Positions 27,535 to 37,063 of a DNA stretch of 61,212 nucleotides are shown here, piece by piece (the stretch's first letter is position 1; each line of letters begins with the position of its first letter). The position numbers and the translations under genes were made by a program. Source of the DNA: an uncultured Rhodospirillales bacterium. Lineage in GTDB: Bacteria; Pseudomonadota; Alphaproteobacteria; Azospirillales; Azospirillaceae. Below the pieces are notes generated by a model, which was given only the letters and a program-made list of their open reading frames with translations, made no database searches and was not told where the DNA came from. The stretch covers positions 1 through 61,212 of the forward strand of contig CAIYNU010000018.1 in assembly GCA_903927615.1 (NCBI GenBank), in the 5' to 3' direction.

Positions 27535-27903
27535 ATGAGTGACGTGAGCGGTGGATCAGAACGATCAATTGACCCGGATATGCAGGATCGTCAGCGGCAT
27601 AAGCCGTATCAACGGCACCGGCATCATGACGATCACGAAGACGGGTGGAATGATGACCATGGCTGCGACTGTAGCTGTTCACACGATGACCTGGACGATA
27701 TGCGGGGGCAGGTCAGGTCGGTGGCCCACGAGCTGCATGAGGCCAATCGTGAATTCGCCTTGAACGTGATCCGGACCAAGATCCGGTATCTCAAGACCTT
27801 GAAGCATATCATCAAGACGTCGCGTGGACCGATCGGCCTGATGGGTTTGATGCTGAGCAGTGTCGCGGGCGGGGCGGTCCAAGAGAAACGGCGCGGCTAT
27901 TAA
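27535..27903 (+). CDS. His/Asp-rich small protein with CDCSC motif at head of polyketide cluster
   Basis: ATG 27535 has AGAGGAAA upstream; a GTG six bases earlier is less likely. The 122-aa protein has a very hydrophilic N-terminus rich in His, Asp and Arg (HRHHDDHEDG) followed by HGCDCSCSHDD, a possible metal-binding cluster. It continues as a predicted helix (VAHELHEANREFALNVIRTKIRYLKTLKHII) and ends in a short hydrophobic stretch (GLMGLMLSSVAGGA). No family was recognised. It is followed after 61 nt by the ligase gene, so it may belong to the polyketide operon as a metal-binding or membrane-associated accessory. The coding call rests on composition and start signals. Confidence 0.65.
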   Translation: MSDVSGGSERSIDPDMQDRQRHKPYQRHRHHDDHEDGWNDDHGCDCSCSHDDLDDMRGQVRSVAHELHEANREFALNVIRTKIRYLKTLKHIIKTSRGPIGLMGLMLSSVAGGAVQEKRRGY

Positions 27904-27964
27904 CGCTGACGGATTTGTGTCTTTGCCACGTTCTTGTTTCCCATAACCAGGGAGTGCCGGTGCC

Positions 27965-29314
27965 GTGATTGACTGGTTCGTCGAGCGTATGGACTCGTTC
28001 CACGATCAGACGGCGTTCGTCTGGCACGATGCGAAATACAGTTATGGCCAGTTCTGCGAGTCGGTCCGGCAGTGGTCGGATCGACTTGACTCGCTGGGGG
28101 TAACATCCGGACAGGTGATCGCCGTTCAAGGCAATACCTCGCCGTCGTGTTGCGCGCTGATTGTCGCGTTGGCGCTCCGGCGGGGCATTGTGGTTCCGCT
28201 GGCCTCGGTCACCGAAGCCCTGATCCCGGACTATCTGGCAACGGCCGGGGCCAGGGCGGTCGTGGTGCTGGCCGACGACGGCGGCTACAGCTATCGGGAG
28301 TGCGCGGCGCAGCCGACCCACGAACTGGTCGAAGAACTCCGGCGGCGGGACCATGCCGGACTGATTTTGTTCAGTTCCGGCTCGTCGGGCAAGAGTAAGG
28401 CCTGTCTCTTGGACTTCGACAGACTGTTTGACAAGGTCCGCAAGCCGCGGGCCGCGTTCGTAACGCTGGTGTTCCTGCTGCTCGACCACATCGGCGGGAT
28501 CAATACTCTGATCAACGTGCTGGGCCAGGGCGGCACCGTGGTGACCATCGACGACCGGTCGGCCGAAGCGGTCTGCGGCGCCATCGAACGCTGGCGGGTC
28601 CAGTTGCTGCCGACCAGTCCGACATTTCTCAAAATGCTGCTGATTGCCGACGCGCACCAGCGTTTCGACCTATCGTCGCTAAGCCTGATCACCTACGGCA
28701 CCGAGGTGATGCCGCTCGCCACCCTAACCGCGTTGCACCAAGCCCTCCCCGGCGCCCGGCTCAAGCAGACCTATGGCCTGTCCGAAGTCGGCATCTTGCC
28801 CACCCGTTCGCGTGCCGACGATTCGCTGTGGCTGAAGCTCGGCGATGAGGGATTCGAGCATAAAATCGTCGACGGCATCCTGTGGCTGCGGACGCCCGGC
28901 GCGATGCTGGGTTACCTCAACGCCCCTTCGCCGTTCGACGCCGAGGGCTGGTTCAACACCCAGGACAAGGTTGAGGTTGACGGCGACTCCATCCGGATCC
29001 TGGGCCGCGACAGCGAGATGATCAATGTCGGCGGGTCAAAAGTCCATCCGGTGGAAATTGAAAACGTGATTCTGCAAGCCGCCAACATTCGCGACGTCAC
29101 CGTGTCCGGCCGGGCCAACCCCGTTACCGGTTCGGTGGTGGTGGCGACGGTGGCGCTGCGCGAGCCGGAACCGGTTGACGTCCTGCGGCAAAGGCTCGGG
29201 CGGTTTTGCCGGGAGCGACTGGAGCCATTCAAAGTGCCGGCGTTGTTCAAGATCGCGACGGAGGCGTTGCATTCCAGTCGCTTTAAGAAAAAACGGGCCC
29301 AGATCGAGGCCTGA
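27965..29314 (+). CDS. AMP-forming acyl ligase (ANL superfamily)
   Basis: The 449-aa protein starts at GTG 27965. It has the core motifs of adenylate-forming enzymes: LILFSSGSSGKSKA (P-loop-like A3), KQTYGLSEVG (A5), EGWFNTQDKVEVDGDSIRI (A7, with Asp that binds ribose) and LGRDSEMINVGGSKVHP (A8). The last motif is SSRFKKKR, where the usual catalytic Lys sits in a basic run. The protein is shorter than typical 520-aa ligases, mainly in the N-terminal subdomain. It is expected to activate a carboxylic acid as acyl-AMP and load it on the nearby discrete ACP or CoA, giving a starter for the PKS. The substrate cannot be told. Confidence 0.88.
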   Translation: MIDWFVERMDSFHDQTAFVWHDAKYSYGQFCESVRQWSDRLDSLGVTSGQVIAVQGNTSPSCCALIVALALRRGIVVPLASVTEALIPDYLATAGARAVVVLADDGGYSYRECAAQPTHELVEELRRRDHAGLILFSSGSSGKSKACLLDFDRLFDKVRKPRAAFVTLVFLLLDHIGGINTLINVLGQGGTVVTIDDRSAEAVCGAIERWRVQLLPTSPTFLKMLLIADAHQRFDLSSLSLITYGTEVMPLATLTALHQALPGARLKQTYGLSEVGILPTRSRADDSLWLKLGDEGFEHKIVDGILWLRTPGAMLGYLNAPSPFDAEGWFNTQDKVEVDGDSIRILGRDSEMINVGGSKVHPVEIENVILQAANIRDVTVSGRANPVTGSVVVATVALREPEPVDVLRQRLGRFCRERLEPFKVPALFKIATEALHSSRFKKKRAQIEA

Positions 29315-29348
29315 GGGCGGCGCACCTGAGGATGAGGATGACGGCGGC

Positions 29349-30095
29349 ATGATCGATAATGATCCGGTGGTGTTGATCAGCGGCGGCAGCCGCGGACTGG
29401 GCCTGGAACTGGTCGACTTGTTTTTGGAACGGGGCTGGCGGGTGGCGACGTTCAGCCGCTCGATCAGCGACGCGTTGGACGAACGCCTGCTGGGTTTGGC
29501 CATGGGCGAGACGCCCCGACTGATCTGGCAGGCGGTGGAGGGCGGCGATGACCAGGCGCTTGGCGCCTTTACCCGCGATGTCGCCCGACGCTGGGGCCGG
29601 ATCGACGCGCTGGTCAACAATGCCGGTGTCGGCTTCGACGGGCTGCTGACCTTCATGCGGACCGAGGAGGTTGACCGGCTGCTCGACGTCAATCTGCGCG
29701 GGGCGATTCTGCTCACCCGGCACGCCACCAAGCCGATGATCCGGCGCGGCAAAGGGGTGGTGATCAACATCTCCTCGGTCAATGCCGTGCGCGGCCACAA
29801 CGGCGTGTCGGTTTACAGCGCCACCAAGGCGGCGTTGGACGGGTTCACCCGCAGCCTCGCCCGGGAACTGGGGCGGTGCGCCATCCGCGTCAACTCGGTG
29901 GCCCCGGGCTATTTCGAGAGCGCCATGGTCGAGGACCTGAGCGAACAGGCCCGGGCGCGGATCGCCCGGCGGACACCCCTGGGCCGACTGGCGACCACTC
30001 GGGAAATCGCCGAGGTGGTGCAGTTTCTGGCGTCCGACCAGGCATCATTCGTCACCGGGCAAGTCATCGTCGTCGATGGAGGCATCACATGTTAG
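29349..30095 (+). CDS. 3-oxoacyl-ACP reductase-type SDR (FabG-like)
   Basis: The start is ATG 29349 (MIDNDPVVLISGGSRGLG); earlier in-frame codons lie inside the ligase gene. The 248-aa protein has the classical SDR layout: GGSRGLG cofactor loop, LVNNAGVGFDG, catalytic Ser in NISSVNA, YSATKAALDGF with the Y-x-x-x-K pair, and the FabG-like C-terminus PLGRLATTREIAEVVQFLASD...TGQVIVVDGG. It probably reduces a beta-ketoacyl chain carried on the neighbouring ACP, using NAD(P)H in the cytoplasm. It overlaps the ACP gene by 7 nt, a strong sign of coupling. An acetoacetyl-CoA-type reductase is an alternative. Confidence 0.9.
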   Translation: MIDNDPVVLISGGSRGLGLELVDLFLERGWRVATFSRSISDALDERLLGLAMGETPRLIWQAVEGGDDQALGAFTRDVARRWGRIDALVNNAGVGFDGLLTFMRTEEVDRLLDVNLRGAILLTRHATKPMIRRGKGVVINISSVNAVRGHNGVSVYSATKAALDGFTRSLARELGRCAIRVNSVAPGYFESAMVEDLSEQARARIARRTPLGRLATTREIAEVVQFLASDQASFVTGQVIVVDGGITC

Positions 30096-30466
30096 ATGGG
30101 GCAGTCGAAGCAAAGTATTCTTCCGAGCAGGTTGCCGCGGCGGCGTGCCGGGCGATCGCCCGGGTGATGGCGGACCATAACCTGCCGCCCCGGGAGATCG
30201 AGCTGGAGGACAAACTGAACGCGACGCTCGGTTTGAAATCCATGAATCTGGCCCAAATCGTCCTCGATCTGGAAGATCAGTTCCAGGTCGATCCGTTTGC
30301 CGCCATCCCGATAACCTCGATTCGGACCGTCGGTGATCTGGTCGCGGCCTATCAGCGGACGCTCGGCCTGGTGCCGACCGCGCCCCAGGCCGGGGGCGCG
30401 GTGCCCGGAAGTGACGGGATTGACGCCCTTGAACGCGGAAAACGCCGCCGCGAACGCCGGCTCTAG
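30089..30466 (+). CDS. Discrete acyl carrier protein
   Basis: ATG 30089 lies inside the last codons of the SDR gene. The 125-aa protein holds one carrier-protein domain (about residues 12-85) with the phosphopantetheine site GLKSMNLAQIVLDLEDQF, where the Ser carries the arm. After LVAAYQRTLG there is a flexible Pro/Gly tail ending in a basic KRRRERRL. It likely receives the acyl group from the adjacent ligase and presents it to the SDR and the PKS ketosynthase. The Sfp-type transferase downstream should activate it. Confidence 0.85.
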   Translation: MLDGAVEAKYSSEQVAAAACRAIARVMADHNLPPREIELEDKLNATLGLKSMNLAQIVLDLEDQFQVDPFAAIPITSIRTVGDLVAAYQRTLGLVPTAPQAGGAVPGSDGIDALERGKRRRERRL

Positions 30467-30502
30467 GGGGCCACGTCCGCTAAATTGCACGGTAAAGGTC
30501 AT

Positions 30503-30621
30503 GGTTTCCAAAGGCCGTCGGCTTTTGATGGTGGGTCCAAGGCAACGCCCTGGTCGCCGAAGGCACTTTGTAGGGGCTTTGCCCCTACGACCCCACCAAA
30601 GGCCGTCGGCCTTTGGAAACC
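30503..30621. repeat. Nested inverted repeat between ACP and PKS genes
   Basis: The outer arms (30503-30522 and 30602-30621) are 20 nt each with one mismatch. Inside sits a perfect hairpin, GTAGGGGC-TTT-GCCCCTAC (30570-30588). The whole can fold as one long cruciform or as an RNA structure in the leader of the PKS gene. Its length and symmetry suggest a miniature mobile element or REP-type repeat rather than a plain terminator, as it lacks a T run. Confidence 0.75.
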
Positions 30622-30678
30622 GTTAACCGGGCAATTTTGCTGACACGACACACGAGGGCCGGTTGACCGTCGCGGGTT

Positions 30679-30697
30679 CCAAGGGAGCGCCCCTTGG
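30679..30697. repeat. CCAAGGG..CCCTTGG palindrome upstream of PKS
   Basis: CCAAGGG-AGCGC-CCCTTGG forms a hairpin about 75 bp before the PKS start. It closely resembles the palindrome at 58215-58235, so both are copies of one dispersed repeat type. Confidence 0.6.
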
Positions 30698-30772
30698 CGG
30701 GTCCGCCGGGCCCGGGGCGGAACCCGGGGGCTTGGCCCGCCCAGGTGCCGAAAATTCAAGGATGATGAACGC

Positions 30773-33700
30773 ATGACCGGTGAGAGCAGCTATCGGGGCG
30801 TCGCGGTGGTCGGCATCGCCTGCCGTTTTCCGGGAGCATCGCGCTGGCAGGACTTCTGGCACAATCTGGTCAATGGCGTGGAGAGCATCCAGGCCTTCAC
30901 CGATCACGAATTGCTGCGCGCCGGGGTGGACGCCGAAACCCTGCGGGATCCCGCTTACGTCAAGGCGGCGCCGGTGCTGGCCGGGTTCGATCAGTTCGAC
31001 GCCGGTTTTTTTGAGTATTCGCCGCTGGAAGCGCGGCTGATGGACCCGCAGCAGCGTCTGCTGCTGGAGGTGGCCTGGCACGCGCTGGAGGATGCCGGCT
31101 ATTGTCCGGACGCCGTTCCCGGGCAGGTCGGGGCGTTCATCGGCTCGGGCGGGGTGGTCACCAGTTACCTGCTGTCGCATCCGCACCTGCATGGCCTGAC
31201 CGGCAGCCTGGAGCATATCTCCAACGACAAGGATTTCCTCAGCACCAAGCTGTCTTACAAGCTGAACCTCACCGGTCCCTCGGTCAACATCCAGACCGCG
31301 TGCTCGACCTCGCTGGTGGCGACCCATCTTGCCTGCCAGAGCATTCTCAACGGCGAGTGCGACATGGCGCTGGCCGGGGCGTCGGTAATCCGGGTGCCTC
31401 ATCTGACCGGCTATCCCTACCGCAAGGGCGATATCCTGTCACCCGACGGCCACTGCCGGGCCTACGACGCCGAGGCTCAGGGCACGGTGTTCGGCAGCGG
31501 CGTCGGTGTGGTGGTCCTGAAGCCGCTGGCGGATGCGGTCGCCGCCGGCGACCATATTTATGCGGTGATTCGCGGCTCGGCCATCAATAACGATGGCAAC
31601 CGCAAGATGAGCTACACCGCGTCCAGCGTCGAAGGGCAGGTCAGGGCCATGCTGGAGGCGTTCGGGAGCGCCGACGTGGCCCCGTCCACCATCGATTATG
31701 TGGAGGGCCACGGCGCCGGAACCGTGGTCGGCGACCCGCTGGAGGTGGATGCGCTCACCCGCAGCTTCACCACCGATCCGGCGGTCCGGGCCGGCGGCTG
31801 CGCGCTCGGCTCGGTGAAGACCAATGTCGGCCATCTGGAACAGGCGGCCGGCATCGCGGCCCTGATTAAGACCGCCCTGGCGCTTCATCACCGGGTGATT
31901 CCGCCGTCTCTCAATTTCACCACCCCCAACCCGCGCATCGATTTTGCCCGGGGACCGTTCCGCGTCGCCGCCGCCCTGACCGACTGGCCCGAGCGCGATC
32001 ATCCCCGCCGAGCGGCGGTCAACGGGCTGGGGCTGGGCGGAACCAATGCCTTCATGATCTTGGAGCAAGCGCCCGACGGATTGCGCGCCGGGGTGGCCAC
32101 CGACGACGCGCTCAGGCCGCCGCTGCGCGTGTTGACCCTGTCGGCACGCAGCGAGAAAGCGGTGGGTGAGTTGGCCGACCGCTGGCGCGACCATCTTGCG
32201 ACCCTGGACGCACACGGCGTCGCCAACGCCTGCTTCACCGCCAACACCGGCCGCGCGGCGTTACCGGCGCGGTGTGTGGTGATCGGCGCCGACGGCCGGG
32301 AACTGGCCGAGGCGCTGGCGGCGAAACCGAACATCCAGCGGGCCGGCCGCAAGCGCAAGCTGGCGTTCCTGTTCCCCGGCCAGGGCGCCCAGTATCCCGG
32401 TATGACCCGCGCCCTGTACGACCACAATCGGGTGTATCGCGAGGCCATCAACCATATGGCGGAGCGTTTGGGTGACGCGTTCTCCCTCGACTTGCGGGGC
32501 GTGCTGTTCGGGAGCGGCGACGACGGCCGGTTGGACCGGACCGGCTATACCCAACCCGCCCTGTTCGCGGTGGAGTGGGCGCTGACGTTGATGCTGAAGG
32601 ACCTTGGCGTGGTGCCCGATGCCGTGCTGGGGCACAGCGTCGGCAGTTTCGCCGCGGCGGCGGCGGCGGGGATTTTCAAGCCCGACGACGCCCTGGCGCT
32701 GATCGCCGGCCGGGCGGCGCGGATGCAGAACCTGCCGGCAGGCGGGGCGATGGCCGCCCTGTTCGCCGGCCGCGAGCGCGTGGAGGCGCTGCTCGGGGCG
32801 GGGTCGGAACGGCCCCTGGGCATCGCCGCCGCCAACAGCCCGGAAAACACCGTGATCTCGGGCGCGGAGCCGGCGGTGCAGGCGGCGTTGGCGCGGGCCG
32901 AACAAGCCGGAATCGGCGGGCGCCGGCTGCCGGTGTCCCATGCCTTCCACTCGGCGCTGATGGACCCGATCTGCGCCGACTTCGAGCAGTTCGCCGCCCG
33001 TTTCCCGGCGGCCAGACCCACCCTGTCCTTCATCTCGGACCGGACCGGCGCCGAGCTGACCTCGATCCCCGACGCCACCTATTGGGCCGAGCACGTGAGG
33101 CAACCGGTGGCGTTTGCCGCGGGCCTGCGGTCGCTGGCGGCACTGGGGTGCGTCGACCTCCTGGAAGTCGGCCCCGGGACGGCGTTGCGCGCCTTCGCCC
33201 GGCAGGAACTGGGCCCCCGCGAAGAGGTGCGGTTGCTGGGGGTTCTGCATCCCAAGAGCGGTGATTGGCGGGAACTGCTGTCCAGCGTCGGCGCGCTGTG
33301 GGCCGGCGGCCGTCCGGTGGACTGGCGCCGGCTCGAGCCCGATGGCGATCACGTCCGGGTTTCGGCGCCGACGACGCCGTTCGAGAGCAAGCGTTACTGG
33401 CTGAAGCCGGTGGTGGCGGCGGCGGCGGGCCAGAAGACCGCGACGCCGGGCGATCTGGTGGGGGAACCGGTCCGGTTGCCGGGGGGCGAGCACCATTTTC
33501 AGGCGCCCTACGCCGTTGCCGGCCTGCCCTGGCTGCGCGATCACCGGGTTTATGGGGCTCTGACGTTGCCGGTCACCGCCGCGCTCATCGCGTTGGCCGA
33601 GGCCGGGCGGCGGGTGCTGAAAACCGCCTGGTGCGGCGTCCGGGACGTCACCTACCAGGAAGCGTTCCTGCTGGGGGAGGATGAGGGCCGGCTGGTCCAT

Positions 33701-36700
33701 GTTCGCGTCGGCGCCCCGGATCAGGGCCGCTCGGCCGCCAGCCTGTCGAGTGCGCCGGCGCAACCCGCCGACGCGCCGTGGTCCCACCATGTCACCGCGA
33801 TCCTGACGCCGGCCGAGGCTGCGTCCGGGGCAGGGTTGGGGGGCGCGGCCGAGGCCGAGGCCCTGGAGACGATCCGCCGGCGATGCCCGGTGGCGTGTCC
33901 GGTCGACCGCTATTACAGCGTCGTCGATGGGCTTGGTTTGAATTACGGCCCGACCTTCCGGGGCGTTCGCGTGTTGCATCTGGGCGACGGCGAGGCTTTG
34001 GGGCTGATCCGGCTGCCGGAACCGGCCTCGGCGGCGACCTATCCGCTGCATCCGGCGTTGCTGGATGCCTGTCTGCACCTGTTTCCCGCGGTGTCGGGCC
34101 TGTACGGCACCTTCGATGCACCGCCGCGCGCGGGGGGCTCGACGTTTCTGCCGATCCGCATCGAACACTTCGAGATGGTGTCGGCGGCACAGACCGAGGT
34201 TTGGTCCCATTGCCGGCGTCGGCCCGGCGACGACCCCGCCGAAGGTCGCTACACCGTCGATATCCGGATCATCGGCGTGGACGGCCATCCCGTGGCGATG
34301 ATCACCGGCCTGACGGTCAAGCTGTTGCCGGCAAGCCAGTTCCTGCCCCGCGCCCGGTTGCCGATTGAAGACTGGCTTTATGCCGTCGAGTGGGTCCGGC
34401 GACCGGCGCTGCCCGCCGTGCAGGCGGCGGGGCCTGGGACCTGGCTGTTGGTGGCCGACGACGCGGCGGCGGCCGTCCCGCTGGAACGCGCCCTGACCGC
34501 GGTCGGAGCCGCCTGGCGCACGGTCCAGCCGGGCGACCGGGACCAGGATCAGACCGCCTTGACCGCCGGGATTCAGGCGGCGGCCGAGCTTGCCTTGCCC
34601 TTGGCCGGGATTGTCCTGCTGACGGCGCTGTCGATCCCGCCGATGGCGATCCTGACGCCCGAGATGGTCGCGGCGGCGGAACGGCGTTTGGTGCTGGTCA
34701 CCCAGGGCGCGATTCGCCTGGTGGCGGAACGGGCGGACGAGCGTTGGGGCAAGCCGCGGGTGTGGTTGGTGACGCGGGGCGCTCAGGCGCCCCTGGCCTC
34801 GGCCCTGGGCGGCGAGGCGGTTCAGGCCATCGCCTGGGGCCTCGGCCGGGTGGCCGCGCTGGAGCATCCCACGCTTTGGGGCGGCTGCATCGACCTGGAC
34901 CAGGACAGCGAGCCCGGCCTTCTCGTGGATGAGTTGCTGAATCACGACGACGAGGATCAGGTCGCGTGGCGCGGCGGTCGGCGTACCGCGGCGCGGTTGG
35001 TGCGGCGCCCCCTGGACGGTACCGACTTGCCGGTGCATCCGCCGATCCGTCCCGACGCCGGTTACCTGATCACCGGCGGCCTCGGCACCCTGGGATTGAA
35101 GCTGGCCCACTGGCTGGTGCAGGAGCAGGGCGCCCGGCATCTGATCCTGACCAGTCGGCGCCCGCCCAACGCCGAGGCCGCCAACGCCATCGCCGAACTG
35201 GCGGCGCTGGGCGCCACCGTCACCGTTCGTCAGGCGGATATTGCCGAAGCCGCCGACGTAGCCAGCCTGTTTGCCGACATCGACGCCGGCCTGCCGGTGC
35301 TGGACGGCGTGTTTCACTGCGCCGGCCTGCTTGACGACGGCATGCTGCTGACCATGGACTGGGCGCAATACGCCCGCGTGACCCGGCCCAAGGTCATCGG
35401 CGGCCATTTGCTTCATCTTGCGACCCAGGACCGCCCGCTCGGTCATTTCGTGCTGTTCTCTTCGGTGCTGAGCCTGACCGGTTCGATGGGACAACTGAAC
35501 TATGTTGCGGGCAACGCCTTTCTCGACGCGCTGGTCGCACACCGTCGCCGGTTGGGCCTGCCGGCCCAGGCGCTCAACTGGGGGCCGTGGGACGAAGCCG
35601 GGCTTGCCACCGAATCCGGCGAGCGCGGCCGGGCGATTTGGCGCGCCCGCGGGACCGAGTACATTCCCGGCCGCGAGGGCATGGTCATTCTGCGTCATGC
35701 CCTGGCGCACGGCTTCGACCATGTTGCGGTGACCATCACCGACTGGGCGAAGTTTCTGACCCAATTTCCCGGTGTTCCGCCGCTATACCGCGAGCTTGCG
35801 GACTCCGTGCCCCGGGCCGCGGCCGACGCCGTCGACCCGGCGGCGGTGATGGGCCGGTTGCGCGCGGCCGCCGTGGCGGAACGGCCGGCGATTCTGCTGG
35901 CGGCGGTCGCGGCGCTGGTCCGTCATGTCCTGGGTTTCGACGAGGACCTGGACCCCGACCAGTCATTGCGGGCGGTCGGTTTGGACTCGCTGATGTCGAT
36001 CACCCTGATCAATGGCCTGGAAGCCGTGTTCGGGGTTCGGGTTCAGGCCCGGGTCATGCTGCAAGGCCCGTCGGTCCGGCACCTGGCGGCGATCGTCGGT
36101 GAGGGATTGCCCGACATGCCGATACCGGTGGCGGTGGCAATGTCGGAGGCGGCGGGGGCCGCAAGACACGGTACGCCGCCGGGCGGCCGGAGGCCGGGGA
36201 AGGGACGCACCGGCGCCTGGCTGGTGACCCGGCATCCCCGGCGCGACCCGGAACTGCGGCTGTTTTGCTTTCCCTTCGCCGGGGGCGGATCGGCGGTGTT
36301 CGATCGCTGGGGCGCTTCGCTGGACGGCGCGGTCGAGGTGGTCGCGGTGGAACCGCCGGGCCGGCTGGCGCGGATCGACGAACCGGCGGTTCGGAGTATC
36401 GAGGCGTTCGTCTCGGGCCTGATGCCTGAATTGCGCCCGCGGCTCGATCGACCGTTCGCGATGTTCGGCCACTGTCTGGGAGGGCTCACGCTTTACGAAA
36501 CGGTGCGGACGCTTCAGGCCAAGGGGCTGCGCATGCCCTTGCACCTGTTCGTGTCGGGGGCCCGCCCGCCCAACCGGATGCGCAAGACCGGCCCCTTTGA
36601 AATCGCGTTGCGTCGGCAGTTGGAGCGGATTCCCGCGTTCAATCCGGCGCTGCCGGCCTGGCGGCAGGCCGAAGCGGTGTTCGTGGAGATCGTCCGCAGC

Positions 36701-37063
36701 TTCGAGATCGGCGATTCGCTGCGCATGTTGGAGCAAATCGATCTGCGCAAGCTGGTATTGCCGACCATTCGGGCCGAATTCCAGATGGCCTTGAACTATC
36801 CCTATGTCCCGGAACGGCCGCTGCCGGTCCCCGTGACGTGTTTTCGCGGTAAACAGGATGTCTATTTCAGCCTGGATGATGCCCGGGCCTGGCGCCGCTT
36901 CACCTCTCTTGAGTTCCGCATTCTGTCCCGTGACGGCGGCCATTTTGCCGTGGTCGAGGACTTCCAGTATCTTAGCAGCGTCATCGAACGAACCCTGCTT
37001 GGACCGGGCAAAAGCACCGCCGCCGGTGCGGTGCGTCCGGTCCGGCCGGGGTTGGCGCCGTGA
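30773..37063 (+). CDS. Type I polyketide synthase, single module KS-AT-DH-KR-ACP-TE
   Basis: The 2096-aa protein starts at ATG 30773. Domains in order: KS (about 8-430) with Cys177 in TACSTSL and the two His in EGHGAG and KTNVGHLE; AT (525-830) with GHSVG (Ser622) and HAFH, the signature of malonyl-CoA use; DH (895-1190) with His924 in HRVYGALTLP and Asp1098 in LLDACLH; KR (about 1430-1620) with GGLGTLG, an LDD motif (B-type, D-hydroxyl) and Tyr1577 in NYVAGN; ACP with Ser1739 in GLDSLMS; TE (about 1820-2075) with FGHCLGG and His2057. No ER domain was found, so an enoyl product is expected per cycle. The TE nucleophile is Cys1901, not Ser. It overlaps the next gene by 4 nt. The product is unknown. 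Confidence 0.95.
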   Translation: MTGESSYRGVAVVGIACRFPGASRWQDFWHNLVNGVESIQAFTDHELLRAGVDAETLRDPAYVKAAPVLAGFDQFDAGFFEYSPLEARLMDPQQRLLLEVAWHALEDAGYCPDAVPGQVGAFIGSGGVVTSYLLSHPHLHGLTGSLEHISNDKDFLSTKLSYKLNLTGPSVNIQTACSTSLVATHLACQSILNGECDMALAGASVIRVPHLTGYPYRKGDILSPDGHCRAYDAEAQGTVFGSGVGVVVLKPLADAVAAGDHIYAVIRGSAINNDGNRKMSYTASSVEGQVRAMLEAFGSADVAPSTIDYVEGHGAGTVVGDPLEVDALTRSFTTDPAVRAGGCALGSVKTNVGHLEQAAGIAALIKTALALHHRVIPPSLNFTTPNPRIDFARGPFRVAAALTDWPERDHPRRAAVNGLGLGGTNAFMILEQAPDGLRAGVATDDALRPPLRVLTLSARSEKAVGELADRWRDHLATLDAHGVANACFTANTGRAALPARCVVIGADGRELAEALAAKPNIQRAGRKRKLAFLFPGQGAQYPGMTRALYDHNRVYREAINHMAERLGDAFSLDLRGVLFGSGDDGRLDRTGYTQPALFAVEWALTLMLKDLGVVPDAVLGHSVGSFAAAAAAGIFKPDDALALIAGRAARMQNLPAGGAMAALFAGRERVEALLGAGSERPLGIAAANSPENTVISGAEPAVQAALARAEQAGIGGRRLPVSHAFHSALMDPICADFEQFAARFPAARPTLSFISDRTGAELTSIPDATYWAEHVRQPVAFAAGLRSLAALGCVDLLEVGPGTALRAFARQELGPREEVRLLGVLHPKSGDWRELLSSVGALWAGGRPVDWRRLEPDGDHVRVSAPTTPFESKRYWLKPVVAAAAGQKTATPGDLVGEPVRLPGGEHHFQAPYAVAGLPWLRDHRVYGALTLPVTAALIALAEAGRRVLKTAWCGVRDVTYQEAFLLGEDEGRLVHVRVGAPDQGRSAASLSSAPAQPADAPWSHHVTAILTPAEAASGAGLGGAAEAEALETIRRRCPVACPVDRYYSVVDGLGLNYGPTFRGVRVLHLGDGEALGLIRLPEPASAATYPLHPALLDACLHLFPAVSGLYGTFDAPPRAGGSTFLPIRIEHFEMVSAAQTEVWSHCRRRPGDDPAEGRYTVDIRIIGVDGHPVAMITGLTVKLLPASQFLPRARLPIEDWLYAVEWVRRPALPAVQAAGPGTWLLVADDAAAAVPLERALTAVGAAWRTVQPGDRDQDQTALTAGIQAAAELALPLAGIVLLTALSIPPMAILTPEMVAAAERRLVLVTQGAIRLVAERADERWGKPRVWLVTRGAQAPLASALGGEAVQAIAWGLGRVAALEHPTLWGGCIDLDQDSEPGLLVDELLNHDDEDQVAWRGGRRTAARLVRRPLDGTDLPVHPPIRPDAGYLITGGLGTLGLKLAHWLVQEQGARHLILTSRRPPNAEAANAIAELAALGATVTVRQADIAEAADVASLFADIDAGLPVLDGVFHCAGLLDDGMLLTMDWAQYARVTRPKVIGGHLLHLATQDRPLGHFVLFSSVLSLTGSMGQLNYVAGNAFLDALVAHRRRLGLPAQALNWGPWDEAGLATESGERGRAIWRARGTEYIPGREGMVILRHALAHGFDHVAVTITDWAKFLTQFPGVPPLYRELADSVPRAAADAVDPAAVMGRLRAAAVAERPAILLAAVAALVRHVLGFDEDLDPDQSLRAVGLDSLMSITLINGLEAVFGVRVQARVMLQGPSVRHLAAIVGEGLPDMPIPVAVAMSEAAGAARHGTPPGGRRPGKGRTGAWLVTRHPRRDPELRLFCFPFAGGGSAVFDRWGASLDGAVEVVAVEPPGRLARIDEPAVRSIEAFVSGLMPELRPRLDRPFAMFGHCLGGLTLYETVRTLQAKGLRMPLHLFVSGARPPNRMRKTGPFEIALRRQLERIPAFNPALPAWRQAEAVFVEIVRSFEIGDSLRMLEQIDLRKLVLPTIRAEFQMALNYPYVPERPLPVPVTCFRGKQDVYFSLDDARAWRRFTSLEFRILSRDGGHFAVVEDFQYLSSVIERTLLGPGKSTAAGAVRPVRPGLAP

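Noticed and set aside
28291-28692. Minus-strand frames opposite the ligase and SDR genes
   Set aside because: They are shadows of well-supported genes with intact catalytic motifs on the plus strand.
32261-35764. 1167-codon minus-strand frame inside the PKS gene
   Set aside because: It is an antisense shadow of the conserved PKS domains, with no recognisable domain of its own.
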